A stretch of DNA of 64,000 nt, taken from positions 690,036-754,035 of the forward strand of contig NC_030988.1 of assembly GCF_000149955.1 (NCBI RefSeq), given 5' to 3'. Shown in pieces: positions 23,249-33,146 of this stretch (the first letter of the stretch is position 1; each line of letters opens with the position of its first letter). The position numbers were made by a program, and so were the translations under genes. This DNA is from Fusarium oxysporum f. sp. lycopersici 4287. Taxonomy: Eukaryota > Ascomycota > Sordariomycetes > Hypocreales > Nectriaceae. Below the pieces are notes generated by a model that searched no databases, was not told the DNA's origin, and saw only the letters and a list, made by a program, of their open reading frames with translations.

Positions 23249-23442
23249 TGTTGGAAAATCCGGGAATCCCCTTCCCTTCAGGATTCAGACTGTTAGTCTG
23301 AAAGTCCTAGATTTAAAGTTCAAAGTCCTAGATACAATCATCTAGAGATATAAACCCGAGAATAACTCTCAGCTCAATAATGAACAACCAAGTTTCATAA
23401 AAATACATTTTCACCCAGCACTACTGCGCAATATAAACAACA
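23249..23442 (+). repeat. 3' LTR of the copia element (194 bp, short form)
   Basis: Starts TGTTGGAAAATCCGGGAATC and after about 28 bp joins the same 165-bp tail as the 5' LTR. It is about 177 bp shorter. Confidence 0.9.
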
Positions 23443-24285
23443 CGGAATGGAACCAAAACCGGCACCTGATTAGAGTAATAGTCAGTTGCGCTAAGAGTGC
23501 CAGAGAAAATACCCCCAGCAAGATGTAAGTGTAGAGACGTGGCAGGAGGTTCTTATGGGGTATGTGCCTCCAGACGAAATAGCCTAGGAAGTACGGAAGC
23601 ACATGGTGAATAAGCAGCAGCAACTCATACGGCAGAAACCTCGAGAGTGGTGATATGGGAACTAGAAGTAGGAGGATAGCAGAAATGGACTGCTCGATCG
23701 TTAGGGGGGGTAAGGCCTAGCTAAGTGTAGACTACTGACCAAGATAGCGAATAGGTTGCTGGGCGTCGCAACAGGAAATGACTGTGTTCTGGAAAGTAAG
23801 GCGAATGTGTGGATGGTAGCTACTATCGCGACTGTGTAACCTGCAGCGGCATGAATTTGTTTCTGGGTTCGCAGTGAGAATCCTGCCACATCAGCAGCAA
23901 AGTGTAGACATGGGCCGGTGAATAGAAGGAGAAGATTTATCAAAGTAACATGCCCAGCCCGGACACCGACCTCAGCGATATCTGCAGCTTTGACCAAGAC
24001 GCAACAAAGACTGGCAGTTACGTATAGAGCAATGGCAAATGACCAGCCTCGACTATGGAAACTTGCTCGGGAAAAAAAGCTTTTGTAGATGAAGTGTTTT
24101 GCCACCCAATTTCTCAGTCTCAGAGTGAATGGGTGAGCCCGCCTTGCCTCCCAAATGGAGCTGATTGGCCCAAAGAAAAGCTCAAACGCAACCTGAAGCA
24201 GAGATCGGACTATGATGAATAAGACCAAAGACCCTAGTACAATAGCATATACCAGCGGCGCCGCTGCAGAATGATCTTGTTGCAT

Positions 24286-25118
24286 GCTGTGCTATAAATT
24301 GGAAGGGCGAACGGCACTGATCAAAGCTGTTGCAAGACAACATTCCTTTAAATAAAACCATGAGGGAGTACTATACCCTTTGAAGTGGAACAAGTATCGT
24401 GCGTAGTTACGGCCTATATAGTGCAAGTTTCGATGTTTCACATCAACCGAGTTGCATAATTTGCACATGATTGTCTTGTCTTTGCACATCGCCTGGAGGT
24501 TTTGCCGAGCCGCAAAACTTGTACTTCTGTCTCTCTTCTGCGAGATAAATTCGAAATAAAAGAAGCGAGGGGAAAAATAAAAGTGGGGGCTGGGGGCTAT
24601 AAGGGGGAACGGGAGAAAGTGGAAGAACCAGAGGAGGTGTCAAGGATCGACCTCTGTTGCTTGCGGGATACAATGCTAAACATCTATAGCTTCCTCTCCT
24701 ACAACAATTCTTGTCAATGAAGGGGGGTTTACACATCTCAAACACATGTTCCCTAGACACGGTGTACGCACTGGGATCTGGCGCATCTTTTGCTTCTTAT
24801 AGTGTCCGCTCAACCGAGTAAAGAGAGTACTTCTATCTCACACTATCGAGCTATCTCCACTTCCTTGGACTCTCTATGTAGCACTGTTACTTCTAGGTAC
24901 TTCTTTTATGTAAAAAGTTGCTTACATATACATAAGAGCGCCAAAATTTATATAGCTCATCTGCTGACTATGTAGATTTGTATTGCAAAGTGTCTCTACG
25001 CCGGATCTTCTAAAGAGAATATTATGGTAAAGCGAAAGGTAGAGGTGTTCAGCACTGTAGTACATAGTATCCTACATTGTTCAATCACCATAAAATCTCA
25101 AACAACTTTCAATACTTC
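24286..25118. other. Intergenic between two minus-strand genes
   Basis: Contains the likely promoter of the reductase-like gene. Longer open frames (for example 24760-24443) are low in complexity and not convincing. Confidence 0.4.
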
Positions 25119-26747
25119 CTATCTCCTTTGTTTAATGATCCTGCCGCTTTGTCTTTCGCCTTTTGCCGTTCTCTTGCCTCGTTGCGGCGATCTTGGAGTC
25201 TCAATCTTTCCTCCATTTAGGTCAACAAAAGCGGCAAATTGCGCCTCATCGAACGCATTATTTTCCTTTCCTCGAAAGACTTCCACTGGCAGCAGATGTG
25301 GCGGCAAATCGCAGGCTATGATTGCGTCGCATAACTCCCCTGCCTTCTTGAGAAGGTCTCCAAGTCTGTCTTCGTCGTCCATCAGACGGTCACATAACTT
25401 CTCCAGTCCAGCGCAATTCCATGCCTCACTTTTTGGAATGGCGCACAGGATACTGGATTCTGACACACATTTCCTGTTACACCAGTCCCGTATCCTTTCC
25501 CATTGTTTAGCTTCTCTACGTAGTGACTCCGAGTTAACCCCAACCATGTCATGTCCACTAGAGCTGTCCTCACTCGATCTGTCCCCATCCAAGCCTTCCT
25601 CTATAAACTTGCTGTACAGTTGCTGTTTACATCTTCGCAAGTGAAAGCACGGGTCGATTCTCTCCTGTGAAAGAATGTCTAAAAGCACCTCGTAGCTCTT
25701 TGTATTAGGCCCGAACGTCCTCACTGCTAGGGCTGCACTACTCAATATCGCCAAAATATTTTTCATATCAATATCGTCTTCCGTGGTAGCCATGTCTGGC
25801 AAAGGAGAGGACGAAGGACTGTTAACACTAGTACTTGAAGAAGTAGAGGTGTTGGAAAGAGGGCTTCGGCTAGCCCGGGATGGAGGCATGTTTGTGTTAC
25901 GCGGCAGGCTTCTCCGCATGGCAGATGCAGATGCATACGCGTTGGGAGGCAGATTTTCACCAGTGAACCCCGCCACTTCGCGACAGTATTGAGCCAACTC
26001 TGAGTCACCTTCTTGTTCCGTATCATAATATTGTTCGATCTTATGGTATTGTTCTGAAACGCTCGCATCGTCCGGGTCAAGCCTTCTACAGGACAGCTCC
26101 ACCAACAATCGTGTGCACCAGTTTGCCAAACTATTGCTCAGGGTCCCAAAATCTTCCAAATCTACTTGTGGTAGTCCTTGGGCAAGTAACCGAATGCCGA
26201 GTAATACATACGCTGCACTTCTGTCATGTTGTGTTTGGGTTGAGGATCTTTCTGATATATTCGCAGGTGCCGAGATTAGGCCACCTTCATACCAGTGCTT
26301 ATTACCAGACCTAAGTACACTGAATGACCATCCATGCTCATGCTGGACTGGTATAATCCATGCTTTGCTTGGATCAAGAGTTGACACGAAAGCCTCATGT
26401 TCTCCCTTCCCGACTACTTTCGTTACTGTTACGCGTCTGGCAGATCCTCTTAAGAGGTCGAGATACATTTTAAAGCTGTCAGAATCGATCTCTCCCGCCT
26501 TGGCCAGCTCGCTCAGGGAGAAAGAGACTATGAGGCCATCGGGAGCCTGTACTGATGCAAACGTTTGCCGGTACCTTGTCCAAGATAGCTTTTCTGCTAA
26601 TAAACTATTATGAATCTGTTTAGTATGCTCTAGAGATTTCCATGAAGGGTAGAGCTTCTTGGCCATGGTATATGCAGTATGAATCTCAGAAATCATACTT
26701 GCTGACAGTGGGCCTGCAATTAGGGAGTGAGAGCACTTGCTGTCCAT
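25119..26747 (-). CDS. Hypothetical fungal protein (542 aa), possible Ulp1-like fold
   Basis: One long exon with start MDSKCSHSL at 26747. Residues 1-240 look globular, with WIIPVQHEHGWSFSVL followed by QGLPQVDLEDFGTLSNSL. This recalls the His and Gln-x-Asp/Cys segments of Ulp1-type cysteine proteases, but no clear catalytic Cys in a DCG context is seen, so an inactive or unrelated protein is equally likely. A Ser-rich disordered linker (about 275-320) follows, then a helical C-terminal part with charged residues, and a basic tail (RSPQRGKRTAKGER) that could target the nucleus. Function unknown. Length and an undisturbed frame show it is a real gene. Confidence 0.8.
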   Translation of the reverse strand: MDSKCSHSLIAGPLSASMISEIHTAYTMAKKLYPSWKSLEHTKQIHNSLLAEKLSWTRYRQTFASVQAPDGLIVSFSLSELAKAGEIDSDSFKMYLDLLRGSARRVTVTKVVGKGEHEAFVSTLDPSKAWIIPVQHEHGWSFSVLRSGNKHWYEGGLISAPANISERSSTQTQHDRSAAYVLLGIRLLAQGLPQVDLEDFGTLSNSLANWCTRLLVELSCRRLDPDDASVSEQYHKIEQYYDTEQEGDSELAQYCREVAGFTGENLPPNAYASASAMRRSLPRNTNMPPSRASRSPLSNTSTSSSTSVNSPSSSPLPDMATTEDDIDMKNILAILSSAALAVRTFGPNTKSYEVLLDILSQERIDPCFHLRRCKQQLYSKFIEEGLDGDRSSEDSSSGHDMVGVNSESLRREAKQWERIRDWCNRKCVSESSILCAIPKSEAWNCAGLEKLCDRLMDDEDRLGDLLKKAGELCDAIIACDLPPHLLPVEVFRGKENNAFDEAQFAAFVDLNGGKIETPRSPQRGKRTAKGERQSGRIIKQRR

Positions 26748-28485
26748 TGTTATCGAAGCCAGAGGATAAATTGCAATAGGGAAAGTATACCGGCTTGTAT
26801 TTATATCTTGCTAAAAAGTCTTAAGGACAGATCTGTGACCTTTTCTTTTTTGTTTAGTTTCTTTTTCTGCTTTTTTTTCTTAAAAAACTTCTTTTCTTAC
26901 AAGGACAAGCCCGCCGTGTTTCTAACACGTACAATATTGTCAAGGATATAATATGTCATAACCTGCGGAAATGTCGCAGACTGTGCTGGGTCTGATAAGA
27001 TCTTCTACTAGACTTTCACTCTTGCACGTTTCAGGTCCGTAAAGCATAAGAAAATTGACTAGTTTAGCCAGGTATTAATGTGAAACAAAAAGCAAAGGTT
27101 ACAGTAGAAAGTGAAGTCCCAAAAATACTATACATATCATTCTGTCCAAAGTCTGCCCTTTCAAGGCTTCCCCATTTTTGGCGCGAGACCTCAAGCAATT
27201 CCTGCTTTCATGTGCTACTTCAACATCTGTTCAACAACAATCAACGAATCGTTGCCTCTTCCCGCTCCTGCGGCGTGAAACTCTTCCTTTCAGCTCTTAC
27301 GAAAGCCTTCCACTGAAATGTCAACACACGCAGCCAAAAGGTCCCGACCTACACGTCGCCCAGGCCTCAAACAAGCCAGATGCAGCACCAAATCTAGTCC
27401 AACATGTTCAATTCCTATCGTGCGAGAAATGAGCCCATGTGGTTCAGCTGTCACAGAGGCATGGGCATGTGAAATGTCCCCTCCCGATCATTACGGAGAT
27501 GACAAGACTTCGTGGGCACTATATTCGATGACTAAATGGCCTATAGGGCAGAGGTCCTGATCGGCAGAAACTAAAAAGAGACTCTTTCCGGCCACATGTT
27601 TTGTGTTTTCCTGCTGCCACCTGCGAAACGGCATGGTGTCAAAACGTGGGTTAGGCCTAACTGGGTCACTTACCTGACCTGGACCCGGTGCTCCCTTTCG
27701 TATAGAAGGAGCTTCGCCGGCCCCCTTTTAGCATAGAATCAAATCTCTCTTAACCCTCTATAATACGGCCCCTCTGCTGTGCGTGCCGCACATTGGCGGC
27801 TATAAGCAATTGGAGCCGTCATGGAAAGAATTTTGCAACGGGCAAAGCGACAAGCATGGCCCGACGTGATTGTTGCTATGTCCCGTACAGTCAATCTCGA
27901 TGTATAAATAGGAAGGACACTTCAGAGGCTTCAGTTTATGTCTAGACAAGATTTTAGAGCCGAGGTTAATATATAAGTTAAGATAAAACGAAAAACAAGC
28001 AGAGACAAAACCAGGACGGTAGGCTGATAGGGTATAGTCTAAGAAATCCACACTGTAAGAATCTCCATACAACACATTTTTATTCAACACCCGCCTACAT
28101 GAGAAAACAGCGACAAGCAGAAAAGGTCTCATTTCTCGCTAATTACAGGTATGCTATGATTGCCAAAGTAAGGCAACACACCTATCAAACCAGTGCTGGA
28201 GCAACACGTGCAAGCAGGGATGTTGAAGATTGCGCGCCAGAATGAAAAAAACCCCCAAGGGGCATAGCTTCAACGGAATAACAACGTGAATGCACGCAAT
28301 TGTATCGATGGCCCGAATACGCTTAATACCTGACGGTACCTCAAAGCCTCACTAGAGACGCGAGCTTATGTCATGCTCAAGACAGAAAGCGCAAAAAGCT
28401 TAATACTTTACCTCGAACGAATATGATATTACAAAATAATCGTACCTTATCGTTCTTGCGACTAAAAACTATGCGGAGTGCTCAT
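26748..28485. other. Intergenic, 1.7 kb without a supported gene
   Basis: T-rich tracts near 26850-26900 fit the promoter of the minus-strand 542-aa gene. Short open frames at 27080-27560 and 28132-27800 lack motifs and are not called. Confidence 0.4.
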
Positions 28486-29292
28486 TTACCATCTGGCATG
28501 CTGTTTGTGCGCTCGGAGAGGCGCAGTGGTCGTATTACAGTTTACGCCGCTGCTCAAAGCCATGCTTCTACGGGTATGAAAGAATTCTTGCTCATCCTCG
28601 TCAAGAACGAACTCGCGAAAGTATCTAGTCGCTCTTGACTTGATTCGAGATAGCCGCCGCTTGTAGCCCTTCATCCAAGTCATCCCATCTTCGCTATCCG
28701 ACCATTGGCTAGTAGCAGACTCTTTCGGGGGGAGTGAGAACCGCAACTTGGACTCCCGACCAGCTCTAGCTGATCCCTGATGGCCTGGGACTGGAGGACA
28801 TGAGCCGGGGCGCGTGATGTACCCAGATGCCTGGCTCGCTTGGCTCGTAGAAGGCAACGGCTTCCACGCAAAAGAATGAGCTGAACCACTTTTTGAATGA
28901 CTTGATGTGCGGGACTCCCCATGGAGGTGGCCCTCTGAACGGCCCATTTCATCCAATCTCTTCAACCATGGGTCTTCTGGTTTGTAGATGATGGAAGCGG
29001 AGGAAGCCATAGACTCAGATACTAGACTTCTATGACACAATGATGAAAGCTCGTTGGCGTCAGCCACTAGCTTTGGAGCTACGTGAGACCTAGGAGAGTA
29101 TGGCAGGAGATGCTGAAAGTCTATACTATCTTCGTAGCATTGGTCATCCAGGCTTTGAGCATGTTGTCTCTCTGCAACGCCCCTGAATGAATCTATCACT
29201 TCATCGATTTTGCTCTTGAGCGAGGCATATGCAGAGCGCCGTTTTGGCGGCGCCCTTCTCATTGACCGAAAATCATCTGTTCGATCCGACAT
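28486..29292 (-). CDS. Hypothetical Ser- and Arg-rich protein (268 aa)
   Basis: Single exon from MSDRTDDFRS at 29292. The N-terminal 50 residues are basic (RRAPPKRRSAYASLKSKIDE) and helical. The middle is Ser-rich and probably disordered, and a second basic cluster occurs near residues 210-225 (KGYKRRLSRIKSRATRY) before an acidic DEDEQEF patch. No domain is recognised. Such composition is common in fungal orphan proteins, and a nuclear location is plausible from the basic clusters. It is transcribed away from the 29663 gene. Confidence 0.65.
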   Translation of the reverse strand: MSDRTDDFRSMRRAPPKRRSAYASLKSKIDEVIDSFRGVAERQHAQSLDDQCYEDSIDFQHLLPYSPRSHVAPKLVADANELSSLCHRSLVSESMASSASIIYKPEDPWLKRLDEMGRSEGHLHGESRTSSHSKSGSAHSFAWKPLPSTSQASQASGYITRPGSCPPVPGHQGSARAGRESKLRFSLPPKESATSQWSDSEDGMTWMKGYKRRLSRIKSRATRYFREFVLDEDEQEFFHTRRSMALSSGVNCNTTTAPLRAHKQHARW

Positions 29293-29662
29293 AGAAGAAG
29301 CTGAAAGAACTATGGGAGGTTTCTCAGAATAGTGAAATGGGTTCTTTGGAATACTACATAAGTAGTAGCTACCAATGGGTTTAAGCTATCCTAAGTCGGC
29401 AGAGGAGAGGATAACGCGAGTATTGTTATGGTCGTAAAACACTTGATAACGATTGATGAGGGACCAAGTGTGGCATCAGAGATACTTCGAGCGCCAAAAG
29501 ACTACAGAGCCAATATGGGTGGGGTCATGAAATTATAATCCTGCGCGTTGGGATTCATATATCAGACTGAGTCGACTTTTATGATAAATTTCAGGCTAAT
29601 TCTTCTCTCTCCTCGAACAACCTCCTCTCTTACTTGCGACTCTTCTTTGCCGCCACCGAATC
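29293..29662. promoter_or_regulatory. Shared intergenic region of two divergent genes
   Basis: The 370 bp lie between divergent starts at 29292 and 29663 and should hold both promoters. No specific site is identified. Confidence 0.35.
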
Positions 29663-30079
29663 ATGTCAGCCCAGTATAACATCATGGACCATGATAAGCA
29701 CGGTCCGATTACGGAACGATTCTGGGCCGATTTGCAGCATCAGCTGCAGATAGGTAGCCAGGTAGGGTTGGAAAATGAACAGCTCCGACCCCAGATAGGT
29801 TTCCTTGAGAATCGTAGGGACTATCTCGATGCTTATGAGGCAATGTACCGCCGAATGATCGAGAACCAAGACCAGATAATCAGATCGCTACGGCTCACGG
29901 TTGGGGGCGGCAGTGATTCAAACAACGCAGCTGACGAGATTGCCATAGACCCGGCACTGTCGGTGAACTTATTCAAATATGAGATCTCGAATTCAAATAG
30001 CCAAGCCAGCACTGTTTCGGAGAACGACACTTCGGCGCAATCACCCGAAAATGAAGGATTGCAAGGTAGTGACGTTTAA
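29663..30079 (+). CDS. Small hypothetical protein with a helical middle (138 aa)
   Basis: Single exon from MSAQYNIMDH, preceded by CGAATC. Residues 20-80 are predicted as helix or coiled coil (ENEQLRPQIGFLENRRDYLD, then RRMIENQDQIIRSLRL). The C-terminal third is acidic and Ser/Asn-rich. An IDPAL motif (residues 95-99) also occurs in the 34917 protein, but the rest does not align. Function unknown. Confidence 0.55.
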   Translation: MSAQYNIMDHDKHGPITERFWADLQHQLQIGSQVGLENEQLRPQIGFLENRRDYLDAYEAMYRRMIENQDQIIRSLRLTVGGGSDSNNAADEIAIDPALSVNLFKYEISNSNSQASTVSENDTSAQSPENEGLQGSDV

Positions 30080-30740
30080 TAATAGCCTTTGGGAAGCTCG
30101 TTTCAGAAAGGGGAGAATGAGAGAATGTTTCGCCTTGGGCATAAACATCATACCATATGTTGGTGGAATGCAGGTCGCCAACGGCAAGCCAAAAACAAAA
30201 GGCCAGACGTGAGTAGGACGGAAGAGCAATAAGGAAGAAAGGCCTAAGCGAAAAGTGTTTGGCTCGCTTCTTTTTAGAATATACTACTCAGTGCCGAAAG
30301 AGCTATTGTTCCGTACGAATTTGCAGACTTGTTAGGCATTATGTATCCAGGTTGTTGTGTGCATACAGTATCATCGAGGTTATTCCTAGGTCAAGGGCAC
30401 GATCTCCACCCATCCGTAACTCGATGAAGCGGACCAAAAGAAGTACCTACAACCATATTAGTAGCAGTAGTAGGGCAAATAGTACTAATCGCATACTTGA
30501 TTACACTAGCGCAAAGGCGCAGAGACAGCCAAAATCAGGATCGCAGTGACGGATTTGATATCATGGAGAGGTGCTTTTGGTTAGTCATCGCATGGATTTA
30601 TGACGGGGCAAAGTTCACCAAAGTGGCAAGATTTAAGGGGTTCCAAAATACTGTAGACTGTGCCCATTACCTAACTTTAAACAAGGCGGTCAACTCTGAT
30701 AGATAAGTATAGTAAGTAGAGAGTTCTGGTAATGGAGGAG
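30080..30740. other. Intergenic, no gene seen
   Basis: No supported coding region. The MITE-like copy 3 begins at its end. Confidence 0.4.
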
Positions 30741-30844
30741 AATTTTAGTTTAGTCTCCTCTCGATGTTAATAGTCTTACTATTTTTTTCAGGTAAGAAAA
30801 GCAATCAAAGATGAACTTTTAGAAACTGAACCCAAAAATGTACT
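30741..30844 (-). repeat. MITE-like short inverted-repeat element, copy 3
   Basis: Reads AATTTTAGTTTAGTCTCCTC, then a TCAGGTAAGAAAAGCAATC core, and GAAACTGAACCCAAAAATG at the other end. It is about 185 bp upstream of the coiled-coil gene at 31029. Confidence 0.65.
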
Positions 30845-31028
30845 TTACAAACCCATTAAACTCATTCATAATTAAACCACTGACGCCACAATTCTCTTTT
30901 CGGCCACTGGCCAAAAGTATGTCACTCCAAGGCTTTCTAGAAACATTGACTGCCGATGGATGAGCATCTATTTAAGAACAACGCCCCTGAAACCACTAGA
31001 AAGATGTTGTTCTCTACAGACCGCCAAG

Positions 31029-31577
31029 ATGGAGGTAGATTCGGTTCAGCCCACGCATGAACAAGTAGTGCCTATCATCCCGACAAAGCTATGGGGTGAA
31101 GGTTCAGCGCAGAGCCTGTCCAGTGTCACTGCTGGCAAGGCAGAAGCTGTCTCTACTCTTGTTCCCATCTCTATCCCTCCAGCAGACCGAGCACACATCG
31201 AGGCCAAGCTCGATGAACAAGACATCGAAATAGATATCCTGAGTATGGAGATAGACCAACACAAGCAGACAATTGGAGAATACATCAAGCTACTGGAGGA
31301 GAGAGACAGTACTATCAGAACACAAAGCTTTGTCATCACTTCGCTTCATGATTCAGTCTACCGTTTGACCGAGGAAGTGACTCAACTGAGTGGAACGATT
31401 AGAACACAAAACTTTATCATCACATCGCTTCACCATTCAATACACCGCCTGACAGACGAAGTGACCCATCTGAGTGGAATGATTGAACAGACTCGGGATC
31501 AACAAGTCAACGTGGCGACCAGAGACTGGAATATGCAAGACGAGACCGCGAAGAAAAGAAAGCTTAGCGCATCTTAA
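31029..31577 (+). CDS. Coiled-coil protein with a tandem 28-residue repeat (182 aa)
   Basis: The start at 31029 (AAGATGGAGG context) was chosen over an in-frame ATG at 30960. Residues 53-155 form a continuous coiled coil. Within it residues 95-122 and 123-150 are a tandem duplication (TIRTQSFVITSLHDS and TIRTQNFIITSLHHS, each followed by a variant of LTEEVTQLSG). At the DNA level the two units are also alike, so the duplication is recent. The C-terminus ends in AKKRKLSAS, a possible nuclear localisation signal. The N-terminal 50 residues are Pro/Ser-rich. Unknown function. Confidence 0.65.
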   Translation: MEVDSVQPTHEQVVPIIPTKLWGEGSAQSLSSVTAGKAEAVSTLVPISIPPADRAHIEAKLDEQDIEIDILSMEIDQHKQTIGEYIKLLEERDSTIRTQSFVITSLHDSVYRLTEEVTQLSGTIRTQNFIITSLHHSIHRLTDEVTHLSGMIEQTRDQQVNVATRDWNMQDETAKKRKLSAS

Positions 31578-31977
31578 CCAGCAATAGTATCTCGGCTTGC
31601 GTTCTACAGAAGCACTTGAGTAGGTGGAAGATAGTGAGCATAGGTAGGGAGAGAATGGTTGAGATATGATATCGCTGATCGGGGGTGTTTTAGTCACCAC
31701 AATATGTTGATCTGCCCAATATACGGTGTTGTACATAACTTAAGCTGGTGAATCCTTCCAAGCACCGTCTTGCGAAAGGAAATTGTCCTACTCAAGCTGG
31801 TTGTTATCGAATTGTGTACATACCGATTGCATTCCAGACATTGCCGGATATCGGGCTAGGAGATTGGTATGTGCTGAACGGAGCCGAATGATGGATATGA
31901 GAAATACGAGGCCACGTAGATAAAAGGGCACCTAAGGTCCTCATCCTCTACATTAAATACAACTCTATTATATTCTG
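31578..31977. other. Intergenic, no gene seen
   Basis: No supported coding region. Confidence 0.4.
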
Positions 31978-32664
31978 ATGCCAGAAACAAAAGATAGCCC
32001 GGAGGCTAAAGCAGCCGATGCTCCAGGACGGGGACATTCAGCACTGTATGTTACGATGTGGCAAGTGTACGAACTACTCACGAGAGCAAGACAGTGGAAC
32101 TCGGGATCCAGTTCCATCAACTCTCTTCTTGCCTCTACAATATTTGATTCCGCAGGTGCAATACTCCAATCTATGATGACAGGGTTGAAGGACCAGCAGC
32201 GAAATATTTCAAGTGACGAACTGGCAAGTAAGATCAGTGAGTTCTTCTCGGGCCCTGGGAATGACGTTCATGGTAGTGGAAAGGTGTCACCACTTGCACT
32301 TGGTCTATTGACTCTGGCACTCGTATGGTGGATAAGCCTCGCTCAAATGGCTCGCCGCGTTATCCTGTAGGTGATAATTCAGAATCCTATGTAGCCCGGG
32401 TGTGTCGCCAAGATACCAAAAAGGCTCACCGGGCCAGTATCTCAAACTGTGATACTTTTACTGACATATAAAAGGTCTCTCGCGTTGTATTTTTTGGGGC
32501 GTATAGGCATCGCGAATTTCATCCTCTCGAAGCAGCAGGCGCGTCTTGTGGCTTTCCTGATCTTCTTTGTCGGGCCACAAATCCTGAACTGCATGATATT
32601 GGTTGTAGTCATTGCATATGCGATCAAACAAGGGCTCAAACCTGAAGCCCCTCAACCCCAATGA
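31978..32664 (+). CDS. Small multi-pass membrane protein (209 aa, two exons)
   Basis: Exon 1 is 31978-32366 and exon 2 is 32424-32664. The 57-bp intron begins GTAGGT and ends AAAAAG, and splicing (CT|G) gives Leu and keeps the frame. Without splicing the first frame stops at once in TAG. The N-terminal 90 residues are soluble. Hydrophobic segments follow: PLALGLLTLALVWWISLAQM, then TVILLLTYKRSLALYFLG and LVAFLIFFVG through LNCMILVVVIAYAI, that is, three or four helices. The protein ends PEAPQPQ. No family recognised. Confidence 0.6.
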
Positions 32665-33146
32665 GTTATGTTAACTCTTGTAAAGTGGTGGAGGCAGGCA
32701 GGCAATAGTCACGAAAGGTTGTGTCACCAGTGGTCCTACCAATTGCAGTTTCTATGGATTTTGCCATTTGGGTTTGCTCAATTCTATCATCTCACCAATT
32801 CTCAGTCATTCTCGATTTGGGTTGACCTTTCTCAGAGGTCAAAAGAATATGAGAAAGCAGAAAAGAAGTGGGTGGCAGGGGGATTGAGGGAAACATTGGA
32901 GGGCAGACTAGAAGGCTGAAGCAATAGTCATGGTAAATCACTAAATCATGTTTATTTCTTGGCAGTGTGCGGTGGGGGACGCTGGCAGCATCTTCGGTTG
33001 CAAAGTTGCAACAACCATTGTGAATGATAAACAGCTCCCAACATCATGCTTCTATATGTACAAAGTGTTCAATACTATAATTCTATTCATTTATTTCTTC
33101 TTCTTCTTTATGATTTTTATTGTAGAACTGGAGTGCGTGTATAGGA
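32665..33146. other. Convergent intergenic region
   Basis: Lies between two converging genes. No gene seen. Confidence 0.4.

Larger units (their letters stand above)
18253..23442 (+). mobile_element. Ty1/copia LTR retrotransposon, full length with unequal LTRs
   Basis: Order: 5' LTR, primer-binding site, gag-pol frame, purine tract (AAGGTGGATGGGGG), 3' LTR. LTRs start TGTTGG and end AACAACA. Protease comes before integrase, integrase before reverse transcriptase and RNase H, which defines the copia order. The five bases on each side (TTGAA and CGGAA) do not match, so there is no target duplication. The element lies on the opposite strand to the reductase gene it splits. The pol frame is open, so the copy is fairly young. 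Confidence 0.95.
17400..24285 (-). pseudogene. Ferric-reductase-like (FRE/NOX family) gene split by a copia element
   Basis: The 5' half lies at 24285-23443: exon 24285-23740, a 50-bp intron (GTCAGT, branch CTAAC, CAG) and an exon from 23689. It encodes the heme-binding membrane domain, with QIHAAAGYTVAIVATIH holding paired His and PRLYTYILLGVF. The 3' half lies at 18252-17400: GFTSTLL, the NADPH-binding FTGPHGVTLPLHNYDQVLLI and RTKRIHLVWRL, an intron near 17990-17940, a second intron ending at the CAG before SVSPDIRAELND, and the terminal DYQPEG motif before a TGA at 17400. The copia element at 18253-23442 separates them. The FAD-binding domain expected between the halves is not found on either side, so the insertion came with a deletion of roughly 70-100 codons. 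Confidence 0.8.

Noticed and set aside
23411..23623. Separate membrane-protein gene beside the copia element
   Set aside because: It is the second exon of the reductase-like gene reading into the LTR.
24443..24760. Pro-rich 105-aa minus-strand frame
   Set aside because: Low complexity, no motif, and in the likely promoter region.
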